Shown piece after piece: positions 23,178-32,756 of a stretch of DNA of 34,264 nt. A program made the translations under genes and the position numbers. How positions within the stretch are numbered: the stretch's first letter is position 1; each line of letters starts with the position of its first letter. The notes beneath the pieces were generated by a model, which was given only the letters and a program-made list of their open reading frames with translations, ran no database searches and was not told the DNA's origin. The stretch comes from Alphaproteobacteria bacterium UBA3439 (GTDB lineage Bacteria > Pseudomonadota > Alphaproteobacteria > Puniceispirillales > Puniceispirillaceae): the NCBI GenBank assembly GCA_002378605.1, contig DFSK01000124.1, forward strand, positions 3,751 to 38,014, in the 5' to 3' direction.

Positions 23178-24289
23178 GCGCGGGCATTATCTATCTTGCA
23201 GCAGGTGGCACAGGCGGCCATATTTTTCCGGCGCTTGCCGTTGCCGAAGCCATGAATGCGAGAGGCTACCAGACCTGTCTGTTTACCGACAGGCGCGGCG
23301 CGGCGCTTTTGGCCAGTATCGAAAAACTGCCCGTTCGCCTTCATGTGATCAGCGCCGCCTCACCGTTCCAGTCGGGCATTTTGCGCCGAATCATGGCGCT
23401 TACCAAACTTGGCATGGGAACGTTATCCTGCCTATGGCATATTGGGCTTCGTCCGCCAATGGTGATGATCGGCTTTGGGGGCTATCCATCATTTGCGCCG
23501 CTTTTGATCGCTCGTCTTTTCGGTGTGCCGGTAATGGTACATGAACAAAACGCCTATCTTGGACGCGCCAATCACGCCCTTGCCGCCCGTGCGCGGCTAA
23601 TCGCGCTTAGCTGGCCGCAAACAAAAAATCTGCCAAACGGCGTTAAAACCCATATTACCGGCATGCCGGTTCGCACCGCATTTTTTGCCAAAGGTCGGCC
23701 AAACTGTGCTGGTGACAAGCTTGTTCTTAGCGTTCTTGGCGGGTCACAGGGCGCAACCATTCTTGGCACACTTGTGCCGGATGCGCTTGCGATGATTGAC
23801 ACGCCATTACGCGCAAATATCAAAATCTATCAGCAAGCCCGCCCCGAACAGATTGATAATCTAAAAGCGCGCTATCGGGCCTTGGGCATCAGCGCATCGA
23901 TCAAACCATTTTTCACCAATATGCCTAATCTATTGGCCAAAAGTGATCTTGTTATCAGCCGGTCAGGGGCGTCATCAATCGCCGAACTTGCCGCAACTGG
24001 CCGCGCCTCATTGATGCTGCCTTTGCCAAGCGCAATGGATGACCACCAAAAGGCCAATGCCCTACAAATGGAACAGGCTGGCGGCGGTTACTGCCTTGAC
24101 GAAGCCACAGTCAGCCCTGCCTTTCTGGCAACACGCATCATGCAGCTATTTGAAGCCCCCGCCGAGCTTGGCAAAATGGCCGCTAATGCCACCGCCTTGG
24201 CAAGCCCGCAAGCCGCCAGTGACATCGCCGATCTTGCCGAGGGGCTGATCACCAAACGAAACGCACCACATCTAGGAGCTGTCGCATGA
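23174..24289 (+). CDS. murG: lipid II synthase MurG
   Basis: 371 aa, peripheral inner-membrane GT-B glycosyltransferase. Adds GlcNAc from UDP-GlcNAc to lipid I, giving lipid II. The first glycine-rich loop AAGGTGGHIFPALAVAE spans residues 9-25; FGGYPSFAPLLIA and VHEQNAYLGRAN are in the N-domain. In the C-domain VLGGSQGA and SDLVISRSGASSIAELAATGR hold the nucleotide site. Four-base overlaps with ftsW and murC. Confidence 0.96.
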   Translation: MSAGIIYLAAGGTGGHIFPALAVAEAMNARGYQTCLFTDRRGAALLASIEKLPVRLHVISAASPFQSGILRRIMALTKLGMGTLSCLWHIGLRPPMVMIGFGGYPSFAPLLIARLFGVPVMVHEQNAYLGRANHALAARARLIALSWPQTKNLPNGVKTHITGMPVRTAFFAKGRPNCAGDKLVLSVLGGSQGATILGTLVPDALAMIDTPLRANIKIYQQARPEQIDNLKARYRALGISASIKPFFTNMPNLLAKSDLVISRSGASSIAELAATGRASLMLPLPSAMDDHQKANALQMEQAGGGYCLDEATVSPAFLATRIMQLFEAPAELGKMAANATALASPQAASDIADLAEGLITKRNAPHLGAVA

Positions 24290-25707
24290 GTGAATTGCCA
24301 CTATCCATCGGCACCATGCATTTCACCGGTATCGGCGGTATTGGCATGAGCGGGATCGCCGAGATTCTGTTCGAGCTTGGCTATGCTGTTCAGGGAAGTG
24401 ATATGTCTGACAATGCCAATGTCAGACGGCTACGCGACAAGGGCATTCCCGTTATCACCGGCCAAGCTGCGGAAAATATCGATAATGCGGCATTGGTGGT
24501 GATTTCAACCGCAATCAAGCCTGACAATCCAGAAGTTGTTGCCGCACGCGCCAAATTCCTGCCAATCGTGCATCGCGCCGAAATGCTTGGCGAATTGATG
24601 CGGCTTCGCTGGTCTATCGCGGTTGCCGGAACGCATGGCAAAACCACAACGACCAGCCTTGTTGCCACCTTGTTAAACAGCGCCGAAATTGACCCGACCG
24701 TTATCAATGGCGGCATCATCACTGGATGGGGCAGTAATGCGCGTCTTGGCAAAGGCAGCTGGATGGTGGTCGAAGCCGATGAAAGCGACGGATCATTTGC
24801 CAAGCTGAAACCAACCGTTGCCGTGGTCACCAATATAGATCCTGAACATCTTGATCATCATGGCAGTTTCGAAGCGTTGGAAGCCGCCTTTTTAAATTTC
24901 GTTGCCTCGATTCCCTTTTACGGCTTTGCCACCCTATGTATCGATCACCCATCGGTTCAGCGATTATTGTCAGGCATCAAAGATCGCCGGATTATCACCT
25001 ATGGCATGAGCGCCAATGCCGATGTGCGGGCAATCAATCTTCGCGTTGATCAGGGCGCCATGCTGTTTGATGTACAGCTATCAGACCGCATTCAGGGCGA
25101 TAGTGCCGCGCTGCAGAATGTACGGTTTCCGATGCTTGGCGATCATAATGTGCAAAATTGCCTTGCTGCCATTGGCGTCGCGCTGGAAATGAATATCGAC
25201 GCATCTCGCATTCTTGGCGCATTGGCCGCATTTGGCGGGGTTGGTCGCAGATTTGAAACCAAGGGCGTCAGCAATGGTGTCACCATCATTGACGATTACG
25301 GCCATCATCCGGTTGAAATAAAAGCCGCATTGAAAGCGGGAAGAATGCTTTGCGGCAATCACAAGCTGGTCGCCGTTGTTCAACCACACCGCTATAGCCG
25401 CCTTGCCGATCTATTCGCCGATTTCTGTAGCTGTTTCAATGATGCTGACGAAGTCTTGGTGGCCGATATCTATGCCGCTGGCGAGGCCCCGATCGAGGGC
25501 GCCGACAAGGCTGCCTTGGTTGCCGGATTACGCGACCATGGCCATAAAGCCGCAACCGGCCTTGACGGGCCGGACAAGCTGGCCGCCGAAATTGCCGCCC
25601 GAACCTCATCGGGCGATGTGGTGATGTGTCTTGGCGCTGGTGATATCACCGCATGGGCCGCCACTTTGCCGCATGAATTGGATAAACTGGCAGGAGAGAG
25701 CGCATGA
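24286..25707 (+). CDS. murC: UDP-MurNAc L-alanine ligase
   Basis: 473 aa. Attaches L-alanine to UDP-MurNAc, the first amino acid of the stem peptide. N-terminal nucleotide loop GIGGIGMSGIAEIL, ATP loop GTHGKTTTT at residues 115-123, acid-rich VVEADESDGSF, NIDPEHLDHHG, and DDYGHHPVEI, VVQPHRYSR are all as in the family. Four-base ATGA overlaps with murG and murB. Confidence 0.96.
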   Translation: MSELPLSIGTMHFTGIGGIGMSGIAEILFELGYAVQGSDMSDNANVRRLRDKGIPVITGQAAENIDNAALVVISTAIKPDNPEVVAARAKFLPIVHRAEMLGELMRLRWSIAVAGTHGKTTTTSLVATLLNSAEIDPTVINGGIITGWGSNARLGKGSWMVVEADESDGSFAKLKPTVAVVTNIDPEHLDHHGSFEALEAAFLNFVASIPFYGFATLCIDHPSVQRLLSGIKDRRIITYGMSANADVRAINLRVDQGAMLFDVQLSDRIQGDSAALQNVRFPMLGDHNVQNCLAAIGVALEMNIDASRILGALAAFGGVGRRFETKGVSNGVTIIDDYGHHPVEIKAALKAGRMLCGNHKLVAVVQPHRYSRLADLFADFCSCFNDADEVLVADIYAAGEAPIEGADKAALVAGLRDHGHKAATGLDGPDKLAAEIAARTSSGDVVMCLGAGDITAWAATLPHELDKLAGESA

Positions 25708-26621
25708 CCTCGATCCTTGACCGGCTTCCAGATGTGCGCGGCAGTTATACGCCAAATGACCTAATGGCGCGCCATACTTGGTTTGGCGTTGGCGGGCCTG
25801 CCGATATTCTATTCAGCCCGCTGGATGAAAATGATCTTGCGGCTTTTCTGGCTGGCTGCCCGCATGATATTCCCCTAACTGCCGTTGGCGCAGGATCGAA
25901 TTTGCTGGTTCGTGACGGGGGCGTTGCTGGTGTTGTGATCAAGCTTGGCACCCATCTGAACGCAATCCACCATGACGGCACGCGCATCATTGCCCAAACC
26001 GGCGCAACTGATGCCGATGTTGCCCGCTATGCGCAAAAGGCTGGCATTGGCGGTCTGGAATTTTTGATTGGAATTCCGGGAACGATTGGTGGCGGCCTGC
26101 GAATGAATGCTGGTGCCTATGGAAGCGAATTTAAAGATGTGACACGCCTTGCGCATGGGTTCGACCGTGACGGCAAGCCTGTCACCGCCACACCAACAGC
26201 AATGGGCATGGCCTATCGCCATAGCGACGCGCCAGCCGATTGGATTTTCACCTCTGCCGAATTACAGGGGCATGACGGTGATCCGGCTGTCATCAAGGCG
26301 CGGATGAAAGACATCATTGCCAGTCGCGGCGAGGCTCAACCACGCGGCGTCCGCACCGGCGGCAGTACTTTTGCCAATCCTGATGGCGGCAAAGCATGGC
26401 AGGAAATCGAAAAGGCAGGCTGTCGCGGGCTTCGCATTGGCGGCGCGCAAGTGTCGGAGAAACATTGCAATTTCCTGATTAATACGGGCACCGCCACAGC
26501 TGAAGATATCGAAACGCTTGGCGAGACCGTTCGCGGACGCGTCCTTGCCGGTGGCGGGCCGTCACTAAGGTGGGAGATTCGCCGGATTGGACGCAATCAG
26601 ACCGAGGGGGCAACCGAATGA
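25704..26621 (+). CDS. murB: UDP-N-acetylenolpyruvoylglucosamine reductase
   Basis: 305 aa. FAD enzyme reducing the enolpyruvyl group with NADPH to give UDP-MurNAc. FAD-binding stretches GAGSNLLVRDGG (about residues 60-71) and GIPGTIGGGLRMNAGAYG are present; the proton-donor serine is S221 in GGSTFANP, and SEKHCNFLIN is near the end. Type I/II form cannot be settled by eye. ATGA overlaps with murC and ddl. Confidence 0.95.
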   Translation: MTSILDRLPDVRGSYTPNDLMARHTWFGVGGPADILFSPLDENDLAAFLAGCPHDIPLTAVGAGSNLLVRDGGVAGVVIKLGTHLNAIHHDGTRIIAQTGATDADVARYAQKAGIGGLEFLIGIPGTIGGGLRMNAGAYGSEFKDVTRLAHGFDRDGKPVTATPTAMGMAYRHSDAPADWIFTSAELQGHDGDPAVIKARMKDIIASRGEAQPRGVRTGGSTFANPDGGKAWQEIEKAGCRGLRIGGAQVSEKHCNFLINTGTATAEDIETLGETVRGRVLAGGGPSLRWEIRRIGRNQTEGATE

Positions 26622-27529
26622 CCGATAATCGTGACCGCGTCGCCGTTTTGATGGGCGGATGGACATCTGAAGCCGCTGTGAGCCGCGTTTCGGCAAGCTT
26701 TTGCGGGCAAGCGGCACGCAATGCTGGCTGGGATGCTATTGAGGTTGAGGTTGACCGCGACATTGCTGCCAAACTGAAAGAGATAAACCCCGCGCGCGCC
26801 TTTAATGCGCTTCATGGGCAGATTGGCGAGGATGGCAATATTCAAGGTCTGCTAAATATAATGAATATCCCCTATACCCATAGCGGCCTGACCGCATCTG
26901 CCATTGCAATGGACAAGCTGTTGGCGAAAACGCTGCTTGCCGGTGCCGGTATTATGGTGCCACCAACATTGGCCTTGATCGAAGATAGCCATGTCTATCC
27001 TGAAGACAGCACCGGCGCCCATGTGATCAAACCGCGCAATGATGGGTCGAGTTTTGGCGTGGTGATTGTGCCCGATGACAAAGCACGCCCACCTGCCCGC
27101 AACACATGGCCTGCGCATACGCAACTGATCTGCGAGCCTTATATTCCCGGACGCGAATTAACCGTTTCAGTTCTTGATGGCACCGCACTTTGCGTGACCG
27201 AAATCACTTCCGAGCGCGAATTTTACGATTTTGACGCAAAATATGCCGTTGGCGGATCAAAACATATTCTGCCTGCCGACATCCCCGAGCCGGTAAGCCT
27301 AAAAGCCTGTCTTTGGGCCGAACATGCCTATCGCCAGCTTGGTTGCCGTGGGATCATCCGCGCCGATTATCGCTGGGACGACAAAAATGACCAGCTCTTC
27401 ATGCTTGAGGTAAATACCCAGCCCGGCATGACCGCAACATCGCTTGTGCCTGAACAGGCACGCTTTGTCGGCATGTCAGGTGAAGAGCTGGTGAATCATC
27501 TATTGGAGATTGCACAATGCGACGACTGA
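26618..27529 (+). CDS. ddl: D-alanine--D-alanine ligase
   Basis: 303 aa, ATP-grasp enzyme joining two D-alanines for MurF. N-terminal VAVLMGGWTSEAAVSRVS is the usual GGxSxE-like segment; FNALHGQIGEDGNIQGLLNIMNIPYTHSG, VIKPRNDGSSFGV and the metal-binding FMLEVNTQPGMTATSLVPEQA follow. ATG 26618 overlaps the murB stop as ATGA; a longer TTG frame from 26570 is not needed. Ends 13 bases inside ftsQ. Confidence 0.95.
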   Translation: MTDNRDRVAVLMGGWTSEAAVSRVSASFCGQAARNAGWDAIEVEVDRDIAAKLKEINPARAFNALHGQIGEDGNIQGLLNIMNIPYTHSGLTASAIAMDKLLAKTLLAGAGIMVPPTLALIEDSHVYPEDSTGAHVIKPRNDGSSFGVVIVPDDKARPPARNTWPAHTQLICEPYIPGRELTVSVLDGTALCVTEITSEREFYDFDAKYAVGGSKHILPADIPEPVSLKACLWAEHAYRQLGCRGIIRADYRWDDKNDQLFMLEVNTQPGMTATSLVPEQARFVGMSGEELVNHLLEIAQCDD

Positions 27530-28320
27530 TTGGATGGATCAAACCGCAAACCCAGCCGCCGCAGACCAGCTTGTGGCGCAAGATCAAAATTGGCTTTTTG
27601 TCGCTTTTTGCTGTTACCACAGCAAGCACCATTGGCATGGCGATGTTGGATCGTGAAAAACTGACCAACGATCTTTTGGCAATGAGCGCAAATGCCGGAT
27701 TGGTGTTGACCGATATTCAGGTTCGTGGGCGCGCCCATACGCCGCAATCGCGCCTGTTGGCGGCATTGAATTTGGAAACTGGTGCGCCGATCCTTGGCAT
27801 TAATCTGCAAAATCTGCATAGCAATCTCAGCCAGATTGGCTGGGTTGAAGATGCCATTGTTGAGCGCCGTCTTCCCGGCACGATCCATATCACCCTTCGC
27901 GAGCGTGTGCCGATCGCCCTGTTGCAAAACAACGACAAACATAAATTGATTGATCAAAGCGGCGCCATTATTGACGGCGCTGATCCAAGCCAATTTACCC
28001 ATCTGACCGTTGTTGCCGGTGATAATGCCGCGCCGCATGCTGCTGCCATTCTGTCAATTTTGAAAACCGAACCAGAATTATTTAGCGAAGTATGGGCGGT
28101 GAGCTATCGGTCAAAACGGCGCTGGGATGTTCATCTGAAAAACGGTATGGAAGTGCGGCTTCCTGAAATTGATCCGGTCTCAGCATGGTCTCGTCTTGCC
28201 ATGATCGATCGCAAAAAAGCCATCACTCATCGTGATCTGGCAGTCATTGATATGCGCGTACCACAACAATTGATTGTCGAGCCAAATATTCCGGTAAGAG
28301 GAAGGGGAAGCAAAACATGA
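27517..28320 (+). CDS. ftsQ: cell division protein FtsQ
   Basis: 267 aa, bitopic: about 25 cytoplasmic residues, a membrane helix (about 26-46, IGFLSLFAVTTASTIGMAML), then a periplasmic POTRA domain (LTDIQVRGRAHTPQSRLLAALNLETGAPILGINL, about residues 66-100) and a beta domain with IVERRLPGTIHITLRERVPIALLQ. FtsQ anchors the FtsQLB complex at the division site. Sequence identity is low across the family but the motif order and place between ddl and ftsA are decisive. Confidence 0.94.
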   Translation: MRRLIGWIKPQTQPPQTSLWRKIKIGFLSLFAVTTASTIGMAMLDREKLTNDLLAMSANAGLVLTDIQVRGRAHTPQSRLLAALNLETGAPILGINLQNLHSNLSQIGWVEDAIVERRLPGTIHITLRERVPIALLQNNDKHKLIDQSGAIIDGADPSQFTHLTVVAGDNAAPHAAAILSILKTEPELFSEVWAVSYRSKRRWDVHLKNGMEVRLPEIDPVSAWSRLAMIDRKKAITHRDLAVIDMRVPQQLIVEPNIPVRGRGSKT

Positions 28321-29615
28321 TCCTTAGCAAAACCAAAGCCATTACAAGGCGCCCCTTTGCCGTTCTCGATATCGGATCGTCAAAAATCTGCTGCATGATT
28401 GGCGAGGCCAACGGGTCGGGTGGGGTTCGCCTTCTTGGTCATGGAACGCATGCTTCGGCCGGCATTCGCAACGGCGAAGTCAGCGAATTGGAGGCGCTCA
28501 GCACTGTCATTGGCAAAACCGTTCAAGCGGCCGAGCGTGATGCCGGTATTTCGGTTACGTCAGTCACCGTTGTTGCCCCGGGCGGCACACCATTTTCCAG
28601 CATCTGCAAAAAATCGGTCAGGCTTAGTGATGCGGTGGTTCGGCGGCGTGATATCGACCGGCTGATGGCGCGCAATGACAATGGCAATATTCCAGAAAAC
28701 TATCAGCCGATGCATCTTCAAACCCTGCAATATGGGCTTGACGATGTGCGCGGCATTGCCGACCCACGCGGCATGCGCGGCACCAATCTTTCAGTTGATT
28801 ACACGCTTGTTTGCGGCCTTCGTACCTCGCTTGCCAATTTGCGTGAAGCCCTGGCGTTAAACCATCTTGAAACCGATCGGTTCCTGCATTCGGCCTATGC
28901 TAGCGGTCTTGCCTGCCTTAGCGCCGAAGAGCGCGATCTTGGCAGTGTCATCGTCGATATGGGTGGGGGCACAACGTCAATTGCCATCTTTATGGAAGGC
29001 AAGCTTGTTTATGTCGACACCATCAAAATTGGCGGCAACCGCGTCACCACCGACATTGCGCGCGTTCTGTCAACGCCGCTTGCCGATGCCGAAAGGCTAA
29101 AGGCCATTGACGGGTCGGTAATGCCAACTGATATCACTGGCGTTGCCCCCGATTCACTTCGCGAAGTCGTTCGGCTTGGCCGAAGCGACAATATTACCAT
29201 TCCCGCGCTTGGCACCACCACCGAAGTGGCCGGGCAAACCATTGAACGCAATTTGCTAAGCGCGATTATTCGCCCCCGCATCGAAGAAATTCTGGAATTG
29301 CTGCATGGCCGCATGGAACGCGCCCGCATGGAACATACCGCTGGCAGCCGTTATGTGCTGACCGGCGGCGCCAGCCAGCTTACCGGTCTTGCCGACCTAT
29401 TTGCCAAACAGGCAAAGAAATCGGTTGGCCTTGGCAAACCTATCGGCATTGCCGGTCTTGACGAGGATAGCAGCGGCCCTTGTTTTGCCGCCAGCATAGG
29501 CGCGCTCATCCATGTCAGCCGGATCGAGGAAAATGACCCAACAGACAGGCAGACCCGCACCCTGCCACATGGGCCATTCGAACGTATCGGTGCGTGGCTT
29601 CGTGACAATCTTTAG
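28317..29615 (+). CDS. ftsA: cell division protein FtsA
   Basis: 432 aa, actin-fold ATPase that tethers FtsZ filaments to the membrane. FAVLDIGSSKICCMIG (phosphate 1), the SHS2-like insert, VIVDMGGGTTSIAIF (phosphate 2) and YVLTGGASQLTGLADLF (adenosine motif) are visible. The last 14 residues GPFERIGAWLRDNL form the amphipathic membrane-targeting helix. ATGA overlap with ftsQ. Confidence 0.96.
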   Translation: MILSKTKAITRRPFAVLDIGSSKICCMIGEANGSGGVRLLGHGTHASAGIRNGEVSELEALSTVIGKTVQAAERDAGISVTSVTVVAPGGTPFSSICKKSVRLSDAVVRRRDIDRLMARNDNGNIPENYQPMHLQTLQYGLDDVRGIADPRGMRGTNLSVDYTLVCGLRTSLANLREALALNHLETDRFLHSAYASGLACLSAEERDLGSVIVDMGGGTTSIAIFMEGKLVYVDTIKIGGNRVTTDIARVLSTPLADAERLKAIDGSVMPTDITGVAPDSLREVVRLGRSDNITIPALGTTTEVAGQTIERNLLSAIIRPRIEEILELLHGRMERARMEHTAGSRYVLTGGASQLTGLADLFAKQAKKSVGLGKPIGIAGLDEDSSGPCFAASIGALIHVSRIEENDPTDRQTRTLPHGPFERIGAWLRDNL

Positions 29616-29630
29616 GCGAGGAGACGATTG

Positions 29631-29789
29631 ATGGCCATATGTTCAAACTCAATTTTCCGCTGGCGATCCGCCCAGCACCAATTAGGACTCCGGCAGATTT
29701 GCCCTGCCGGTTCCACCAGCCTGTTGCGCCCTAGCAAATCCATTTCAACCAAGAATATCTTAATCTTCAATGAAGGGAGTCAGTCATGA
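29631..29789 (+). CDS. 52-aa ORF between ftsA and ftsZ, translationally coupled
   Basis: The ftsA-ftsZ gap of 170 bases is almost filled by an unbroken 52-codon frame (starts [15 protein letters not shown], ends [11 protein letters not shown]). GAGGAG (29618-29623) is 7 bases before its ATG, 15 bases after the ftsA stop, and its stop is the ATGA overlapping the ftsZ start. The peptide is basic, with two cysteines and no clear membrane segment; I recognise nothing. Codon use (ATA, CGA, TTA twice, GGA) is less biased than in the neighbours, so it may be a leader whose translation feeds ribosomes to ftsZ rather than a working protein, or may be chance. Confidence 0.4.
   Translation: MAICSNSIFRWRSAQHQLGLRQICPAGSTSLLRPSKSISTKNILIFNEGSQS
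29690..29710 (+). promoter_or_regulatory. hairpin in the ftsA-ftsZ interval
   Basis: CCGGCAG (29690-29696), loop ATTTGCC, CTGCCGG (29704-29710): perfect 7-bp stem, no T-run. It is inside the 52-aa ORF and about 75 bases before ftsZ, so it could tune message stability or ftsZ expression. Confidence 0.45.
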
Positions 29790-31561
29790 CAATCAACCTT
29801 ACCGTTCCTCAAACCATGCAAGAGCTTCGTCCTCGTATCACCGTTGTTGGTGTTGGTGGCGCTGGCTGTAATGCCGTGAATAATATGATCAATGCCAATC
29901 TTGAGGGTGTTGATTTTCTGGTCGCCAACACCGACGGTCAGGCCCTTGCCCATTCGCTTTCAAGCCGGAAAATCCAGCTTGGCAGTGCGATTACACAAGG
30001 TCTTGGTGCAGGTTCAAAGCCCGAAGTTGGCCGTTTGGCAGCTGAAGAAAGCCTGCAAGATGTGATGGCTGAATTAGCGGATTGCAACATGGTCTTCATC
30101 ACCGCAGGCATGGGCGGCGGCACCGGCACTGGCGCCGCACCCGTTATTGCCCGCGCTGCGCGTGAACGTGGCATTCTGACTGTTGGCGTTATCACCAAGC
30201 CATTTGAATTTGAAGGCCAGCGCCGGATGAAACAGGCCGAAGAAGGCATCGAAGAATTACAGGCCTATGTTGACACTCTGATCGTCATTCCAAACCAGAA
30301 TCTGTTCAGGCTGGCGAATGAGCGTACAACCTTTGCCGATGCATTCCATATGGCAGATGCGGTTCTGCACCAAGGTGTTTGTGGCGTTACCGACCTGATG
30401 ATCAAGCCTGGTCAAATCAATCTTGATTTTGCCGATATTCGCGCGGTTATGGGCGAAATGGGCAAGGCAATGATGGGAACTGGCGAGGCGTCAGGCGACG
30501 CCCGCGCAACGCAGGCCGCCGAAGCTGCAATCAATAACCCGCTTCTCGATGACACCACGATGAAGGGTGCCAATGCGGTTCTGATCAACATCACCGGCGG
30601 TCTTGATATGACCCTGTTTGAAGTTGACGAAGCCGCCAACCGTATCCGCAAAGAAGTTGATCCGGATGCAACCATCATCTTTGGTTCGGCCTTTGACGAT
30701 AAATTGGAAGGCGTGATGCGTGTATCGGTTGTCGCAACCGGCATTAGTGGTGCCGCCCAAATCAACAGCCGCCCAAGCATGATGCCCCAAAAAACCGAGG
30801 CCATTTCACCGCGGACAAGTACAATTCTGCCAAACCCGCTAAGCAGCTTTTCAAGCCCAGCGCGTGAAGCAGATGTTGAGCCAGCGATTGCAACAATGGT
30901 TGAAGCACCAGCTGAAGATCATGCGATTGTGACAAGCAGCGATCTTGCAACAGCCCCGAAAATGGCTGATGGCACAGCTGATATGCTTGACAGCCAGCTA
31001 AGCAATGAGCTTGCCAGCGAAGCGATTGCCGAAGTGATCAACACGGCCGAGGATACCGGTCAGCAGATGGATATCAATGATGCCATCAATGCCGCCACAA
31101 AAGATGCAGCACCAGCTGATCTTGACAGCGCTGCATCAAATGGCAGTGATCAGCCATCGACGTTGGGAGACGCGCCAACAACACCGTTATCCATTGCTAA
31201 TGACGAACCAGCATCGCCACGGGCAAGGTTTATTCCGGCGGCACCGACAAACATGCCTGACGAAGAAAGCGTAAGCGTGGCAGCACAAACACCGGTCGCA
31301 CGCCCATCAAGCCTGATCAATAGAATTTCGGGATTATGGTCAAGCAAGCCGGAGAGCAAACCTGCCGAATCAAGCGATCAAAGCCGCAGTGAGCCTGCTT
31401 TAGACGAAGCTGCAGCCAAAGAGCAGATTGCCGTTTCAATCCTTGATCTGTCACGGTCTGACATGGTCGGAAAAGGGTCAGAAACAGCCCCGGCTTCGGC
31501 GCCAAATGCTGATGAAGATGATCTTGATATTCCAGCATTTTTACGCCGTCAGGCCAATTAA
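29786..31561 (+). CDS. ftsZ: cell division tubulin homologue FtsZ
   Basis: 591 aa, GTPase forming the cytokinetic ring. The globular part covers about residues 15-330: [14 protein letters not shown], the tubulin signature [10 protein letters not shown] from residue 110, and the T7 loop NLDFAD at 212-217 that completes the GTP site of the next subunit. A linker of about 240 residues rich in Ala, Asp, Ser and Pro follows; it is long, as in several alphaproteobacteria. The extreme C-terminus [14 protein letters not shown] is the conserved peptide that binds FtsA and other partners. GAAGGGAG precedes the ATG. The start overlaps the stop of the 52-aa ORF. Confidence 0.97.
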   Translation: MTINLTVPQTMQELRPRITVVGVGGAGCNAVNNMINANLEGVDFLVANTDGQALAHSLSSRKIQLGSAITQGLGAGSKPEVGRLAAEESLQDVMAELADCNMVFITAGMGGGTGTGAAPVIARAARERGILTVGVITKPFEFEGQRRMKQAEEGIEELQAYVDTLIVIPNQNLFRLANERTTFADAFHMADAVLHQGVCGVTDLMIKPGQINLDFADIRAVMGEMGKAMMGTGEASGDARATQAAEAAINNPLLDDTTMKGANAVLINITGGLDMTLFEVDEAANRIRKEVDPDATIIFGSAFDDKLEGVMRVSVVATGISGAAQINSRPSMMPQKTEAISPRTSTILPNPLSSFSSPAREADVEPAIATMVEAPAEDHAIVTSSDLATAPKMADGTADMLDSQLSNELASEAIAEVINTAEDTGQQMDINDAINAATKDAAPADLDSAASNGSDQPSTLGDAPTTPLSIANDEPASPRARFIPAAPTNMPDEESVSVAAQTPVARPSSLINRISGLWSSKPESKPAESSDQSRSEPALDEAAAKEQIAVSILDLSRSDMVGKGSETAPASAPNADEDDLDIPAFLRRQAN

Positions 31562-31567
31562 CAATGC

Positions 31568-31593
31568 AGCAATGGCAAGACTTTGCCATTGCT
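31568..31593. repeat. perfect 11-bp hairpin right after ftsZ
   Basis: AGCAATGGCAA (31568-31578), loop GACT, TTGCCATTGCT (31583-31593). It begins 7 bases after the ftsZ stop and is not followed by a T-run, so it is more likely an mRNA 3'-end stabiliser or processing site than a terminator. Confidence 0.6.
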
Positions 31594-31624
31594 ACAAACT
31601 GTAACCAAATGTGATTTGGATTAG

Positions 31625-31657
31625 CCTGAGGAAAAGAGTAATCTTTCCTCAGGTTTT
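31625..31657 (+). terminator. rho-independent terminator after ftsZ
   Basis: CCTGAGGAAA (31625-31634), 9-base loop, TTTCCTCAGG (31644-31653), then TTTTC. The 10-bp perfect stem with a short T-run would end the dcw transcript before lpxC. Confidence 0.72.
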
Positions 31658-31793
31658 CATATGGCTCATTACTTTTGGCTAAGCCTATCCAGCACTAGCC
31701 TTTTAATACCAGCCTTTGAATTGAAAAAGATGGATTTTCGCGATTGGGTTTCCCCCTCGTGATGACAGCAGATGAAAGAGCGACCGCGGCCCC

Positions 31794-32756
31794 ATGCCTG
31801 ATACGCTTTCCTACAATATGTTTGTTGAACAACCGTTTCAAACAACGGTTCGCCAGATCGCGCATCTTGAAGGCATTGGCCTGCATTCGGGGCGATTTGT
31901 CCGTATGGCCATTTGCCCTGCCCCTGCCAATAGCGGCATAAAATTCCGCCGCATTGATATTGATGGCCAGCTACAAACAGTCATTGCCCATGCCAGCTAT
32001 GCTGAACGCGCGCGTTTATGCACACGCATTGTTAATAGCGAAGGCATCACGCTTGAAACCATCGAACATCTGATGGCCGCCTTTGCCGGTGTCGGGCTTG
32101 ACAATGCCATCATCGAAATTGACGCCTCTGAAGCGCCTATTCTGGATGGTAGCAGCCAACCTGTTCTAGACGCGCTTAACAATGCCGGTCTTGAAGTTCT
32201 GCCAGCACGGCGCAAATATATGATCGTAACCAAGCCAATTGAAGTTCAGCTTGATTGCGGCGCGTGGGCGCGGCTTGAGCCAGCCGATCAATTGCAAATT
32301 GATGTTAAAATCGAATTTGATGATCGCGCCATTGGCAATCAAAGCTTTAGCTACAGCCATAGTGATGGCAGTTTTGCTGCCGAATTGGCAACTGCGCGGA
32401 CTTTTTGTCAATTGCGTGACGTTGAATTGATGCAGAATGCCGGACTTGCGCTTGGCGGATCATTGAATAACGCCATTGTTGTTGATGATGGTAAAATATT
32501 AAATGAAGGCGGCTTGCGTATTGAACGTGAATTTGTGCGTCACAAGGTGCTTGATTGTCTTGGCGATCTGTTTCTGATTGGCATGCCGGTCAAAGCCAAA
32601 ATGACCGCGTCACGCCCAGGCCATGCGCTTAGCACCAAATTGGTGCAAACATTACTGAATGACCCGACCGCCTATAAGGTGATCGAGGCTGGCGGCGAAC
32701 ATAGCCGGTCAGACAGCTTTGCCATGCCCGAGTTGGCGGCCGCTGCAATGGCCTAA
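31794..32756 (+). CDS. lpxC: UDP-3-O-acyl-N-acetylglucosamine deacetylase
   Basis: 320 aa, zinc enzyme of the first committed step of lipid A synthesis. N-terminal GIGLHSG (residues 27-33). Zinc and catalytic residues: E91-H92 in TIEHLMAA, H250 and D254 in HKVLD, and H277 in GHALS, in the order found in LpxC. ILDGSSQP lies after the first motif. Start uncertain: ATG 31794 or ATG 31818, neither with a clear ribosome site. Preceded by a terminator-like hairpin, so it probably has its own promoter, not identified. Confidence 0.95.
   Translation: MPDTLSYNMFVEQPFQTTVRQIAHLEGIGLHSGRFVRMAICPAPANSGIKFRRIDIDGQLQTVIAHASYAERARLCTRIVNSEGITLETIEHLMAAFAGVGLDNAIIEIDASEAPILDGSSQPVLDALNNAGLEVLPARRKYMIVTKPIEVQLDCGAWARLEPADQLQIDVKIEFDDRAIGNQSFSYSHSDGSFAAELATARTFCQLRDVELMQNAGLALGGSLNNAIVVDDGKILNEGGLRIEREFVRHKVLDCLGDLFLIGMPVKAKMTASRPGHALSTKLVQTLLNDPTAYKVIEAGGEHSRSDSFAMPELAAAAMA

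Noticed and set aside
27496..28038. 180-codon minus-strand frame
   Set aside because: Antisense to ftsQ; the ftsQ product has the expected membrane helix and POTRA domain.
30412..30804. 130-codon minus-strand frame
   Set aside because: Antisense to the conserved GTPase domain of ftsZ; no ribosome site.
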